Shown here one piece after another: positions 34,686 through 44,008 of a DNA stretch of 64,000 nt. How positions within the stretch are numbered: the stretch's first letter is position 1; each line of letters begins with the position of its first letter. Under the pieces are notes generated by a model. The model did not search any database. It had not been told where the DNA came from and was given only the letters and a program-made list of their open reading frames with translations. Where the stretch lies: positions 62,001 through 126,000 of the forward strand of contig NZ_BBZI01000009.1 of assembly GCF_008974245.1 (NCBI RefSeq). Reading direction: 5' to 3'. The translations under genes and the position numbers were made by a program. This DNA comes from Streptomyces abyssomicinicus. GTDB taxonomy: Bacteria > Actinomycetota > Actinomycetes > Streptomycetales > Streptomycetaceae.

Positions 34686-36644
34686 GTGAGCAACGAAAGC
34701 CTGGCCAACCTGCTCAAAGAAGAGCGCAGGTTCGCACCCCCCGCCGACCTGGCCGCCGCGGCCAACGTCACGGCGGAGGCGTATGAGCAGGCCAAGGCTG
34801 ACAGGCTCGGCTTCTGGGCCGAGCAGGCCCGCCGCCTGACCTGGAACACCGAGCCGAACGAGACGCTCGACTGGTCGAACCCGCCGTTCGCCAAGTGGTT
34901 CCAGGACGGCACGCTCAACGTCGCCTACAACTGCGTGGACCGTCACGTGGAGGCCGGCAACGGCGACCGGGTGGCCATCCACTTCGAGGGCGAGCCCGGC
35001 GACACCCGCGCCATCACCTACGCCGAGCTCAAGGACGAGGTATCCCGCGCCGCCAACGCGCTCCTGGAACTGGGTGTCCGTCAAGGCGACCGGGTGGCCG
35101 TCTACATGCCGATGATCCCGGAGACGGCCGTCGCGATGCTGGCCTGTGCCCGTATCGGCGCCGCGCACTCCGTGGTCTTCGGCGGCTTCTCCGCCGATGC
35201 CCTGGCCACCCGCATCAAGGACGCCGACGCCAAGGTGGTCATCACCGCCGACGGCGGCTGGCGCCGCGGCAAGCCGTCCGCGCTCAAGCCCGCCGTGGAC
35301 GAAGCGCTCACCAAGGTCGACGGCGTGGAGCACGTGCTCGTGGTCCGCCGTACGGCTCAGGACGTCGACTGGACCGACGGCCGGGACGTCTGGTGGCACG
35401 AGATCACCGAACGCCAGTCGGCCGAGCACTCCCCGGAGGCGTTCGAGGCCGAGCAGCCCCTGTTCATCCTGTACACCTCGGGCACCACGGGTAAGCCGAA
35501 GGGCATCCTGCACACCTCCGGCGGCTACCTCACCCAGGTCGCGTACACGCACAACGCCGTCTTCGACCTCAAGCCGGAGACCGACGTCTACTGGTGCACC
35601 GCCGACGTCGGCTGGGTCACCGGGCACTCGTACATCGTCTACGGCCCGCTGGCCAACGGCGCGACCCAGGTCATGTACGAAGGCACCCCCGACACCCCGC
35701 ACCAGGGCCGCTTCTGGGAGATCGTCCAGAAGTACGGCGTGACCATCCTCTACACGGCGCCCACCGTCATCCGGATGTTCATGAAGTGGGGCGACGACAT
35801 CCCGGCCAAGTTCGACCTGAGCTCGCTCCGGGTGCTCGGGTCGGTCGGCGAGCCGATCAACCCCGAGGCGTGGATCTGGTACCGCGACCGCATCGGCGCG
35901 GGTTCGAGGCCGGTCGTGGACACCTGGTGGCAGACGGAGACCGGCGCGATCATGATCTCGCCGCTTCCCGGTGTGACGGAGACCAAGCCGGGTTCCGCCC
36001 AGGTGCCGCTGCCCGGCATCGCCGCCACCGTGGTGGACGACGAGGGCAACGAGGTGCCGAACGGCGGCGGCGGCTACCTGGTCCTCACCGAGCCGTGGCC
36101 GTCGATGCTGCGCACCATCTGGGGCGACGACCAGCGGTTCCTCGACACCTACTGGTCCCGCTTCCAGGGCAAGTACTTCGCCGGCGACGGCGCCAAGAAG
36201 GACGACGACGGCGACATCTGGCTGCTCGGCCGGGTGGACGACGTGATGCTGGTGTCCGGCCACAACATCTCGACCACCGAGGTCGAGTCGGCGCTGGTCT
36301 CGCACCCGAAGGTCGCCGAGGCCGCCGTGGTCGGCGCGGCGGACGAGACGACCGGTCAGGCCATCGTCGCGTTCGTCATCCTGCGCGGCAGCGCCTCCGA
36401 GGACGAGAACCTGGTCGACGAACTGCGGAACCACGTGGGCACCACGCTCGGCCCGATCGCCAAGCCCAAGCGGATCCTGCCGGTGGCGGAGCTGCCCAAG
36501 ACCCGCTCCGGCAAGATCATGCGGCGCCTGCTGCGGGACGTGGCGGAGAACCGTGCTCTCGGTGACGTCACCACCCTCACCGACGCCGGGGTCATGAACC
36601 TGATCCAGGCCAAGCTGCCGTCCGCGCAGAGCGACTCCGAGTGA
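34686..36644 (+). CDS. acsA: Acetyl-CoA synthetase (AMP-forming)
   Basis: A 652-residue adenylate-forming enzyme that activates acetate to acetyl-CoA. Motifs in order: YTSGTTGKPKGIL (ATP loop), TWWQTETGAIM (A5), GRVDDVMLVSGHNIST (hinge) and TRSGKIMRRLLR with the acetylation-regulated Lys (about 610). Length is the family standard. GTG at 34686 begins MSNESLANLL, 6-7 bases after GGGAG; the frame opens upstream at 34644. No deacetylase or acetyltransferase gene is adjacent. Confidence 0.96.
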   Translation: MSNESLANLLKEERRFAPPADLAAAANVTAEAYEQAKADRLGFWAEQARRLTWNTEPNETLDWSNPPFAKWFQDGTLNVAYNCVDRHVEAGNGDRVAIHFEGEPGDTRAITYAELKDEVSRAANALLELGVRQGDRVAVYMPMIPETAVAMLACARIGAAHSVVFGGFSADALATRIKDADAKVVITADGGWRRGKPSALKPAVDEALTKVDGVEHVLVVRRTAQDVDWTDGRDVWWHEITERQSAEHSPEAFEAEQPLFILYTSGTTGKPKGILHTSGGYLTQVAYTHNAVFDLKPETDVYWCTADVGWVTGHSYIVYGPLANGATQVMYEGTPDTPHQGRFWEIVQKYGVTILYTAPTVIRMFMKWGDDIPAKFDLSSLRVLGSVGEPINPEAWIWYRDRIGAGSRPVVDTWWQTETGAIMISPLPGVTETKPGSAQVPLPGIAATVVDDEGNEVPNGGGGYLVLTEPWPSMLRTIWGDDQRFLDTYWSRFQGKYFAGDGAKKDDDGDIWLLGRVDDVMLVSGHNISTTEVESALVSHPKVAEAAVVGAADETTGQAIVAFVILRGSASEDENLVDELRNHVGTTLGPIAKPKRILPVAELPKTRSGKIMRRLLRDVAENRALGDVTTLTDAGVMNLIQAKLPSAQSDSE

Positions 36645-36935
36645 CCGGCGCGCCGGACGGCGAACCGGTCGACTGATCGGCTGATCGGCTTCGAGCGGGT
36701 CGGACCTCCCCTGAACCCGAGGCACGGAACCGGAACCGGAACGGGACCGGCGCCTGTACCGGGACGTCAGGGGGCGTTCGGCCCGCTCCGCCTTTCCCCG
36801 GTCACATTGGGTAGGCTCACCCACGTGTCCCCCGTTTCCGCGCCCTCCGCGTGGTGACCGGGAGACCTCAGGTGCGCCGGGAAGTCTGGTCGGCATGTGT
36901 ACACGCATGCCCCGACCACCCCGGAGGGCGCCGTC

Positions 36936-38357
36936 ATGGCGAAGCCCGAGCACGACCCCGAGCTGACGACCGCCGAGGCCGGGGACACCCAGTCCCCCCA
37001 GGCCTTCCGTCGCGTCTCCCTTCGCGAGCGCGGCTTCCTCGCGGACGCCCTGCGCACCGAGACGGTCGGCGGCGTCCTCCTCCTGATCGCCGCGATCGCC
37101 GCGCTGCTCTGGGCGAACCTTCCCGGCCTCGGCGGCAGCTACGAGGCCTTCAGTGACATCCACCTCGGCCCGTCCGCCCTCGGCCTCGACCTGTCGATCG
37201 AGCACTGGGCGTCGGAAGGCCTGCTGGCGATCTTCTTCTTCGTGGCCGGCATCGAGCTCAAGCGCGAGCTGGTGGCAGGCGATCTGAAGGATCCGAGAGC
37301 GGCGGCGCTGCCGGTGATCGCCGCCGTGTGCGGCATGGTCGCGCCCGCGCTGGTCTATCTCCTGGTCAACGGTGCCGGCGGCGGTTCCCTTGCAGGCTGG
37401 GCGGTCCCGACCGCCACCGACATCGCCTTCGCCCTGGCCGTGCTCGCGGTGATCGGCACCTCGCTGCCCTCGGCGCTGCGGGCCTTCCTGCTGACCCTCG
37501 CGGTGGTGGACGACCTCCTGGCCATCGTCATCATCGCCATCTTCTTCACCCACCACCTGAACTTCGCCGCGCTCGGCGGCGCGGTGGTGGGCCTGGCCGT
37601 CTTCTGGCTGCTGCTGCGCAAGGGCGTGCGTGGCTGGTGGGTCTACGTGCCGCTGGGGCTGGTGGTCTGGGCGCTGATGTACAACAGCGGGGTCCACGCG
37701 ACGATCGCGGGCGTCGCGATGGGCCTGATGCTGCGCTGCACCCGCCGTGAGGGGGAGGACGAGTCGCCGGGCGAGCGCATCGAGCACCAGGTCCGGCCGC
37801 TCTCGGCGGGGCTGGCCGTACCACTGTTCGCTCTGCTCGCCGCGGGGGTGCCGGTGGCCGGCGGCGACCTGGCCGCGGTGTTCACCCAGCCGGAGACGCT
37901 GGGGGTGACGCTGGGCCTGGTGGTGGGCAAGACGCTGGGGATCTTCGGCGGGACCTGGCTGACGGCCCGCTTCACTCGTGCCTCGCTCAGCGACGACCTC
38001 GCCTGGGCCGACGTCTTCGCGCTGGCGACGCTGGCGGGCATCGGCTTCACGGTGTCCCTGCTGATCGGTGAGCTGGCCTTCGAGGACGACCCCGCGCTCA
38101 GCGAGCAGGTCAAGGCCGCGGTGCTGGTCGGATCGCTGCTCGCCACGCTGCTGGCGTCGGTGCTGCTGAGGCTGCGCAACACCACGTACCGGCGGATGAC
38201 CGAGGCGGAGGAGCGGGACGAGGACGACGACGGGATCCCGGACGTCTACACCCAGGACGACCCGGAGTACCACCTGCGGATGGCGGAGATCCTCGAGCGA
38301 AAGGCAGCCGAGCACCGGCGGCTGGCCGAGACCATGTCCGCCGGCCGGGGCGAGTAG
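36936..38357 (+). CDS. nhaA: Na+/H+ antiporter NhaA
   Basis: A 473-residue inner-membrane antiporter with about 12 helices. Diagnostic segments: FFFVAGIELKRELVAGDL, PTATDIAFALAVLA and VVDDLLAIVIIAIFF, which holds the Asp-Asp ion-binding pair. It exports Na+ in exchange for H+ and supports pH and salt tolerance. Beyond the family core there is a ~55-residue acidic, helical C-terminal tail (AEERDEDDDGIPDVY...). ATG at 36936 follows GGAGGG by 8 bases; the frame is open to 36897. Confidence 0.95.
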   Translation: MAKPEHDPELTTAEAGDTQSPQAFRRVSLRERGFLADALRTETVGGVLLLIAAIAALLWANLPGLGGSYEAFSDIHLGPSALGLDLSIEHWASEGLLAIFFFVAGIELKRELVAGDLKDPRAAALPVIAAVCGMVAPALVYLLVNGAGGGSLAGWAVPTATDIAFALAVLAVIGTSLPSALRAFLLTLAVVDDLLAIVIIAIFFTHHLNFAALGGAVVGLAVFWLLLRKGVRGWWVYVPLGLVVWALMYNSGVHATIAGVAMGLMLRCTRREGEDESPGERIEHQVRPLSAGLAVPLFALLAAGVPVAGGDLAAVFTQPETLGVTLGLVVGKTLGIFGGTWLTARFTRASLSDDLAWADVFALATLAGIGFTVSLLIGELAFEDDPALSEQVKAAVLVGSLLATLLASVLLRLRNTTYRRMTEAEERDEDDDGIPDVYTQDDPEYHLRMAEILERKAAEHRRLAETMSAGRGE

Positions 38358-38718
38358 GACCGCCGCGCGCCGGCCCGGACGCGACCGCCCGGCGCGGGAG
38401 TACAGGGCACCGCCACCGCGCCTCCTCCATGCCCTCCCGTGAGGCGCGGCTGAGGCGCTTCCCGCCGCGGCCGGTCGCCCGTACCGCCACGCGCTCCGCC
38501 GCCCGCTCGGACACCAGGCCGGCCGCGGTGGCGGAGGTCCTTGCCGGACGCCTCCGTACCGGCTCTCCGGTGACTCCCCTTCAGGTCTCCCCCCGGCCCC
38601 CACGTACGCCCGGGGCGATCGGGGGTACCTCTACTACCGGCCGGTGCGCGCAAGGTTCGTGCGGGTCCGGCATGATCTGACTGGACGGTACAGAACTCGA
38701 CAGGAAAGGGAGTACGCG
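38358..38718. other. 361-base spacer between nhaA and the holin-like gene
   Basis: Very GC-rich and without a supportable gene. The last ~60 bases hold the leader of the next gene with the ribosome site GGAAAGGGAG. Several short inverted repeats (CCGCCGCGCG region, 38358-38400) could form an nhaA terminator, but none is clean. Confidence 0.45.
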
Positions 38719-39210
38719 ATGAGCGCACCCGACGGCAACCCGGTCGGCTCCGAACGCAGCATGGGTCAGCTGTTCGCCACGGCGTCGACCGAGATGTCCG
38801 CTCTGGTCCAGGACCAGATCGCGTACGCGAGGGCGCTGCTCAAGCAGGACGTCAAGCGTGGGGCGACGGGGTCCGCCCTGTTCACCGCGGCGCTCGCCCT
38901 GCTGGTGTTCTCGCTGCCGATGCTCAGCTTCGCCCTGGCCTACGGCTTCCACACCTGGACCGGATGGAACCTGGCGTGGTGCTTCCTCCTCTCCTTCGGC
39001 GCCTCCGTGATCGTCGCGCTGCTCCTGGCGGCGCTCGGGACGGTGTTCGTCAAGAAGGCGAAGAAGAGCCGCGCCCCGCAGCAGGTGAGCGCCGAGGTCA
39101 AGCGGACCGCTGAGGTGCTGCAGAACGCCAAGCCTCACCCGCGTCCGGCCGTGGTGACCGTCGACCCCTACGCGAAGCAGCTCGACTCTGTGGCACGCTC
39201 GACGTCATGA
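38719..39210 (+). CDS. Phage holin family (DUF1469-type) membrane protein
   Basis: A 163-residue protein with a soluble N-terminal helix region (SMGQLFATASTEMSALVQDQIAYARALLKQDVKRG), two membrane helices (ALFTAALALLVFSLPMLSFALAYGF and WCFLLSFGASVIVALLLAALGTVFV) and a basic cytoplasmic tail. It belongs to the putative actinobacterial holin-X/DUF1469 group of chromosomal proteins; no lysis function is implied and no other phage gene is near. The stop overlaps the next start (ATGA). Counterpart by order: Rv3669. Confidence 0.85.
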   Translation: MSAPDGNPVGSERSMGQLFATASTEMSALVQDQIAYARALLKQDVKRGATGSALFTAALALLVFSLPMLSFALAYGFHTWTGWNLAWCFLLSFGASVIVALLLAALGTVFVKKAKKSRAPQQVSAEVKRTAEVLQNAKPHPRPAVVTVDPYAKQLDSVARSTS

Positions 39211-40163
39211 CCGACCCAGCCACTCCCCCGGCCCAGCCCGCCTCGGCGGTACGGATCGACGAACTGCCCGACGGCAGGAAGGTGATCCACCGCGACGTAG
39301 CCGCGAACGGTGCCCGCTTCCACATCGCCGAGCTGGGCGAGGGTCCGCTGGTGCTGCTGCTGCACGGCTTCCCCCAGTTCTGGTGGACCTGGCGGCACCA
39401 GATGGGCGCCCTGGCCGACGCGGGCTTCCGGGCCGTGGCGATGGACCTGCGGGGTGTCGGCGGAAGCGACCGGACACCCCGTGGCTACGACCCCGCCAAC
39501 CTGGCGCTGGACATCACCGGCGTCATCCGCTCGCTGGGCGAGCCGGACGCCGCCCTGGTCGGCCATGACCTGGGCGGCTACCTGGCGTGGACGGCGGCGG
39601 CGATGCGGCCGAAGCTGGTGCGCCGGCTGGTGGTCGCCTCCATGTCCCACCCGCGCCGGTGGCGGTCGTCGATGCTCTCGGACTTCCGGCAGACCTCCGC
39701 CGGGTCGCACATCTGGGGGTTCCAGCGGCCCTGGGTCCCGGAGCGGCAGCTCACGGCCGACGACGGGGAACTGGTCGGCCGCCTGATCCGGGAATGGTCG
39801 GGGCCGGGCGGTGGACCGGACGACGAGGCTGTCGAGGTGTACCGGCGGGCCATGTGCATCCCGTCCACGGCCCACTGCGCGGTCGAGCCGTACCGGTGGA
39901 TGGTGCGGTCCCTGCTGCGCCCCGACGGCCTCCAGTTCAACCGGCGGATGAGGCGCCCGGTGCGGGTGCCGACACTGCACCTGCACGGCTCCCTGGACCC
40001 GGTGATGCGGACCCGCACCGCGGCGGGGTCCGGGGAGTACGTGGAGGCCCCCTACCGGTGGCGGCTCTTCGACGGCCTGGGCCACTTCCCGCACGAGGAG
40101 GACCCCGCGGCGTTCTCCGCGGAGCTGGTGAACTGGCTGAAGGACCCCGAGCCGGACCGCTGA
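39207..40163 (+). CDS. Alpha/beta-hydrolase, epoxide hydrolase-like
   Basis: A 318-residue hydrolase with oxyanion motif HGFPQFWWTWRHQ, the nucleophile elbow GHDLGG (Asp121), and catalytic His in GLGHFPHEEDP. An Asp nucleophile with HGFPxxW is typical of epoxide hydrolases and haloalkane dehalogenases rather than serine esterases. The mycobacterial counterpart in this position is EphE (Rv3670). The substrate is unknown. It is translationally coupled to the holin-like gene, so the two products may serve one membrane-related task. Confidence 0.9.
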   Translation: MTDPATPPAQPASAVRIDELPDGRKVIHRDVAANGARFHIAELGEGPLVLLLHGFPQFWWTWRHQMGALADAGFRAVAMDLRGVGGSDRTPRGYDPANLALDITGVIRSLGEPDAALVGHDLGGYLAWTAAAMRPKLVRRLVVASMSHPRRWRSSMLSDFRQTSAGSHIWGFQRPWVPERQLTADDGELVGRLIREWSGPGGGPDDEAVEVYRRAMCIPSTAHCAVEPYRWMVRSLLRPDGLQFNRRMRRPVRVPTLHLHGSLDPVMRTRTAAGSGEYVEAPYRWRLFDGLGHFPHEEDPAAFSAELVNWLKDPEPDR

Positions 40164-40353
40164 GGGCTCACAGGCGCACTCCGGCGCGCACGGCCCGTTC
40201 GCGCGCCCCCCTGCCGGGAGGGTGTCCGAGCTGGTGAGTGACCGATATCCGGAGCGGGATGCCTTTCCTACGAACATCCCATGCCTGCCGCATAGGCCAA
40301 TTAGGGACCTTCGACGTGGTTATCGACCTTGGGCCAGGGGCACACGTCGGGGT

Positions 40354-40533
40354 ATGGGCTGGACGTACGACTTCAGTGACGCAGCACGTGACCGCCGTTC
40401 GGCCGGTGGGCCGGGCGGCCGCCGCCGTGGCGCTCCGCATCCACCGGTGACCGAGCTCGGTGTGGGCATCGGCGGCATACTGCGCCGCCGGGCCCGCTGG
40501 GTCTCCGTGCGCCTGCGTCAGCAGCGCCCCTGA
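40354..40533 (+). CDS. Small basic hypothetical protein (59 residues)
   Basis: Starts MGWTYDFSDAARDRR and ends in an Arg-rich helix (GGILRRRARWVSVRLRQQRP). Codon use is GC-rich at third positions but not strongly so. A GGGG tract just before the ATG could serve as ribosome site. It lies alone between the epoxide-hydrolase-like gene and the end of the convergent marP-like gene. I do not recognise a family; it may be a spurious frame. Confidence 0.4.
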   Translation: MGWTYDFSDAARDRRSAGGPGGRRRGAPHPPVTELGVGIGGILRRRARWVSVRLRQQRP

Positions 40534-40638
40534 CCCCTTACCGGCGCCGCCCGGCGCACGACCTCCCGGAACGGTAGGTTCCGCGCGCCGGGCGCTCACC
40601 TTCCTCACCGGCCGTCGCCCGGCGGCGCGGCGCCGTCG

Positions 40639-41838
40639 TCACAGTGCGCACTGGTCGGTGTCGACCTGCTGGGTGGCGGTGCGGCCCCGGTCGATGTCCG
40701 AGCGGATCTCGTCCACGGTGAGGGCGTAGCCGGTGTCGGGGTCGTCGAGCGACTTGGCGAAGATGACTCCGACGACCTCGCCCCGCGTGGTGAGGAGCGG
40801 TCCGCCCGAGTTGCCCTGGCGGACCGTCGTGTAGAGGGAGTAGACGTCGCGCTGGACGGTGGAGCGGCGGTAGATGTCGGGCCCGTTGGCCGGGATCTGG
40901 CCGCGTACACGGGCCGCGCGCACGTCGTAGCCGCCGTTCTCCGGGAAGCCGGCGACGATGGCGCCGTCCCCGCTCTCCGCCTGCGTGTCGGCGAACCGCA
41001 GCGGGTCGGCCGGCAGGCCGGGGACGTCGAGGACCGCGACGTCGCGCTGCCAGTCGAAGAGCACCACGGTGGCGTCGTAGCGGCGGCCCTCGCCGCCGAT
41101 CTGCACGGTCGGCTCGTCCACCCCGCCGACCACGTGCGCGTTGGTCATCACGCGCTGCCCGGCGAAGACGAAGCCGGTGCCCTCCAGCACCTTGCTGCAG
41201 CCGGTCGCGGTGCCCATGACCTTGACGATGGACCGCTTGGCCCGCACCGCCACATCGCTGTTGACGAGTGCCGCGTCCGGCGGGTCGACCTCGCGGATCG
41301 GCTCGTTGGCGAAGGGGCTGAAGACCTGTGGGAAGCCGTTCTGGGCGAGCACCGAGGAGAAATCGGCGAACCAGGTGTCGGCCTGCTCGGGCAGGGTCTG
41401 GGAGACGCCGTGGAGCACCTGCGAGGAGCGGACCTGCTTGCCGACCGTGGGCAGCGTGGTGCCGGCCAGTGCCGAGCCGATCAGCCAGGCCACCAGCAGC
41501 ATCGCCACCACGTTGACCAGCGCGCCGCCGGTCGCGTCGAGCGCGCGGGCGGGCGACCAGGTGATGCGGCGGCGCAGCTTGCCGCCCCAGTGAGTGGTCA
41601 GCGCCTGGCCGACGGAGGCGCAGACGATCACCACGATCACCGCGACGACCGCCGCGACCGTGCTGACCTCGGAGTTCTCGGTGAGGGCGTCCCAGATGAC
41701 CGGGAGCAGGTAGACGGCGATCAGGCCGCCGCCGAGGAAGCCGATCACCGACAGGATGCCCACCACGAAGCCCTGGCGGTATCCGACCACCGCGAACCAG
41801 GCGGCGGCGATCAGCAAAAGAATGTCCAGCACGTTCAC
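40639..41838 (-). CDS. MarP-type membrane-anchored serine protease
   Basis: A 399-residue protein with four N-terminal membrane helices resembling CvpA (LDILLLIAAAWFAVVGYRQGFVVGILSVIGFL...) and a trypsin-like periplasmic/extracytoplasmic domain. Catalytic triad motifs: TNAHVVGG (His), DWQRDVAVLDV (Asp), RQGNSGGPLL (Ser). Two Cys, in GCSKVLEG and near the end in DQCAL, could be the redox pair known from mycobacterial MarP (Rv3671c), which supports acid and oxidative stress resistance. GTG at 41838 (MNVLDILL) gives the family start; a longer frame opens at 41877. Confidence 0.9.
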   Translation of the reverse strand: MNVLDILLLIAAAWFAVVGYRQGFVVGILSVIGFLGGGLIAVYLLPVIWDALTENSEVSTVAAVVAVIVVIVCASVGQALTTHWGGKLRRRITWSPARALDATGGALVNVVAMLLVAWLIGSALAGTTLPTVGKQVRSSQVLHGVSQTLPEQADTWFADFSSVLAQNGFPQVFSPFANEPIREVDPPDAALVNSDVAVRAKRSIVKVMGTATGCSKVLEGTGFVFAGQRVMTNAHVVGGVDEPTVQIGGEGRRYDATVVLFDWQRDVAVLDVPGLPADPLRFADTQAESGDGAIVAGFPENGGYDVRAARVRGQIPANGPDIYRRSTVQRDVYSLYTTVRQGNSGGPLLTTRGEVVGVIFAKSLDDPDTGYALTVDEIRSDIDRGRTATQQVDTDQCAL

Positions 41839-41921
41839 CGCTTCACGCCTCGCCTCGTCCTCTTCCGGCCGCGCCACGCTCGCCGGGGCACAACGTCATC
41901 CCTTTCCCGTCGGGGCCACGG

Positions 41922-42638
41922 TCATGACCTCCGGTCGAGGGTCACCTCGCGGGCGCGGTCCCAGGGCAGCTCCCAGCCGGCGAAGTGCAGCAGGCGGTCG
42001 ATGATCCCGGCGGTGAACCCCCACACGAGGGCGGACCGCACCAGGAAGGCCGGGCCGCGGTAGCCGCTCGGGTGCACCGCGACGGCCCGGTTGCCGGCGT
42101 CGGTGAGTTCGGCGACGGGGACGCTGAACACCCGGGCCGTCTCCGCCGGGTCGACCACGCGGACCGGGCTGGGCTCACGCCACCACGCCAGGACGGGGGT
42201 GACGACGAAGCCGCTGACCGGGATGTAGAGCTTGGGCAGCGCGCCGAAGAGCTGGACGCCCGCCGGGTCGAGGCCGGTCTCCTCCTCGGCCTCGCGCAGC
42301 GCGGCGCGCAGCGGGCCGTCGGTGTGCGGGTCGCCGTCCTCCGGGTCGAGGGAGCCGCCCGGGAAGGACGGCTGGCCCGCGTGCGAACGCAGCGAACCGG
42401 ACCGCTCGGTCAGCAGGATCTCGGGCCCCTCCTCGCCCTCGCCGAACAGGACCAGCACGGCTGACTGGCGGCCACCGCCGTCCGCCGGCGGCAGGAAGCG
42501 GCTCAACTGGCGTGGTTCGACCGTCTCCGCGGCGCGGACCACCGGGTCGAGCCAGGTGGGCAGGCCGTCGGCGGACAGACCGATCCCGCCGCCGGGCATG
42601 GCCGCACGGGCGCAGTCCGCGTCGCTCGCACGTGTCAT
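41922..42638 (-). CDS. Nudix hydrolase, CoA pyrophosphatase-like
   Basis: A 238-residue Nudix enzyme: SAVLVLFGEG...ILLTERSGSLRSHAGQPSFPGG leads into the Nudix box GGSLDPEDGD...ALREAEEETGLD. The SHAGQPSFPGG element is typical of CoA/acyl-CoA pyrophosphatases (NudL/PCD1 type), which trim CoA to 4'-phosphopantetheine. ATG at 42638 follows GGAAGGGGGG. The reading frame continues upstream through a pentapeptide repeat to an ATG at 42905 with its own GGAG, so a longer form is possible. Counterpart: Rv3672c. Confidence 0.88.
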   Translation of the reverse strand: MTRASDADCARAAMPGGGIGLSADGLPTWLDPVVRAAETVEPRQLSRFLPPADGGGRQSAVLVLFGEGEEGPEILLTERSGSLRSHAGQPSFPGGSLDPEDGDPHTDGPLRAALREAEEETGLDPAGVQLFGALPKLYIPVSGFVVTPVLAWWREPSPVRVVDPAETARVFSVPVAELTDAGNRAVAVHPSGYRGPAFLVRSALVWGFTAGIIDRLLHFAGWELPWDRAREVTLDRRS

Positions 42639-42692
42639 CGCCGCCCCCCTTCCCCGTTCAGGGCCTTGCCGCCCGACGCGCCGCCGGGCGAC

Positions 42693-42857
42693 GCCGTGTG
42701 ACGCGCCGCCAGACAGCGCGGCACCGTATGGCCCGCCGCCGTGTGGCTCGGCGCCGTGTGGCGCGCGACCACGCGATGCGCCACCACGCGGTGCGCCACC
42801 ACGCGGTGCGCCACCACGCGGCCCGACGCCACATGGTGCGGCGTCACGCCCTGCGGC
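42693..42857. repeat. About eleven degenerate 15-bp tandem repeats
   Basis: A 15-base register runs through the spacer upstream of the Nudix gene: the clearest units are ACCACGCGGTGCGCC (42783-42797 and 42798-42812) with variants from 42693 to 42857. On the minus strand, in frame with the Nudix protein, each unit reads as a pentapeptide of the form x-x-P/S-x-Gly. Frames on the plus strand are open too (Arg/His-rich). The whole 300-base spacer 42639-42939 is otherwise without a clear gene. Confidence 0.85.
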
Positions 42858-42939
42858 GCCGAGCGATGTGCTGCGCTGCGGCGGGGCGTCCCGCATGCGG
42901 CCCATGGTTCTCCACGCCGGACCGCGCCGGCCGGTTCCC

Positions 42940-43926
42940 TCATTCCTTGCCCAGGGGCGGGGCGGGGATGCCGCCGTGGTCGAGGTAGGACTGCGGAGGC
43001 TTGAGGCGCTGGCCGGGGAATCCGCCCTTCTCGTACTTGAGGAGCTTCTTCGCCTTCTCCGGGTCCGTCTCGCCCTCTCCGTAGGCGGGGCAGAGCTCGG
43101 CGACCGGGCAGGCGCCGCAGGCGGGCTTGCGGGCGTGGCAGATCCGGCGGCCGTGGAAGATCACGTAGTGGGACAGCATCGTCCAGTCGCGCTTCGGGAA
43201 GAGGGCGCTCATCTCGGCCTCGATCTTCTCCGGCTCGGTGGCCTCGGTCCACTTCCAGCGCCGCACCAGCCGCATGAAGTGCGTGTCCACCGTGATGCCG
43301 GGGCGACCGAACGCGTTCCCGAGCACGACGAAGGCGGTCTTGCGGCCCACCCCGGGCAGCTTGACCAGGTCCTCCAGCCGGCCGGGGACCTCGCCCCCGA
43401 ACTCCTCCGCCAAGGCCTTGGACAGGCCCATCACCGAGCGGGTCTTGGCACGGAAGAAACCGGTGGGCCGGAGGATGTCCTCGACCTCCTCCGGGTCGGC
43501 CGCCGCCAGGTCCTCGGGGGTGGGGTACTTGGCGAAGAGCGCGGGCGTGGTCTGGTTGACCCGCAGGTCGGTCGTCTGGGCGGAGAGCACGGTGGCGACC
43601 AGCAGTTGGAACGGGTTCTCGAAGTCCAGCTCCGGATGCGCGTAGGGGTACACCTCCGCGAGCTCGCGGTACATCCGCCGCGCCCGCCGCACCAACGCCA
43701 CCCGGGACTCCGGCTTTCCTGCCGCCACGCGCGCGGCGGCGCCCTTTCCGGCAGCGGCTGTTCCGCGCCCGCGCGGCGCCCGCGTCGCGCCTCGGTCCGG
43801 TCGACGAGCCTCGTCGTCCGCCACGTTCGTCGCTCCATTCGTGGTCTGTTCGCCGACGGCGGAATCACCCTGTCCGATCACCCGGTCGGACCCCGCGGCC
43901 CGTGTAGTCGTCGGCGTTTCGGACAC
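42940..43926 (-). CDS. nth: Endonuclease III (DNA glycosylase/AP lyase)
   Basis: A 328-residue base-excision repair enzyme that removes oxidised pyrimidines. The helix-hairpin-helix is LPGVGRKTAFVVLG with the catalytic Lys, the catalytic Asp is in VDTHFMRL, and the iron-sulfur cluster is bound by CHARKPACGACPVAELC (Cys-X6-Cys-X2-Cys-X5-Cys). The first ~75 residues (Thr/Gly/Arg-rich) and the last ~45 lie outside the usual ~215-residue core. GTG at 43926 was taken; starts nearer the core are possible. Divergent from crp. Confidence 0.95.
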   Translation of the reverse strand: MSETPTTTRAAGSDRVIGQGDSAVGEQTTNGATNVADDEARRPDRGATRAPRGRGTAAAGKGAAARVAAGKPESRVALVRRARRMYRELAEVYPYAHPELDFENPFQLLVATVLSAQTTDLRVNQTTPALFAKYPTPEDLAAADPEEVEDILRPTGFFRAKTRSVMGLSKALAEEFGGEVPGRLEDLVKLPGVGRKTAFVVLGNAFGRPGITVDTHFMRLVRRWKWTEATEPEKIEAEMSALFPKRDWTMLSHYVIFHGRRICHARKPACGACPVAELCPAYGEGETDPEKAKKLLKYEKGGFPGQRLKPPQSYLDHGGIPAPPLGKE

Positions 43927-44008
43927 CCGGCCAGCCTAAGGCCCCGCACCGACATCCGCCGCGTACCCAGGGGATCACGGTCCAATTGGGCCCCTGGCGC
44001 GATGTCTG

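Noticed and set aside
34617..38603. A 1328-codon minus-strand frame opposite acsA and nhaA
   Set aside because: Shadow of two confident plus-strand genes; low-complexity protein with no recognisable motif.
38719..39210. Holin-like gene as evidence of a prophage
   Set aside because: No integrase, structural or lysis genes nearby; the family is a common chromosomal membrane protein in Actinobacteria and the surrounding gene order is conserved.
42693..42857. The 15-bp repeat array considered as a CRISPR array
   Set aside because: Units are contiguous with no spacers and are far too short; no cas genes are present.
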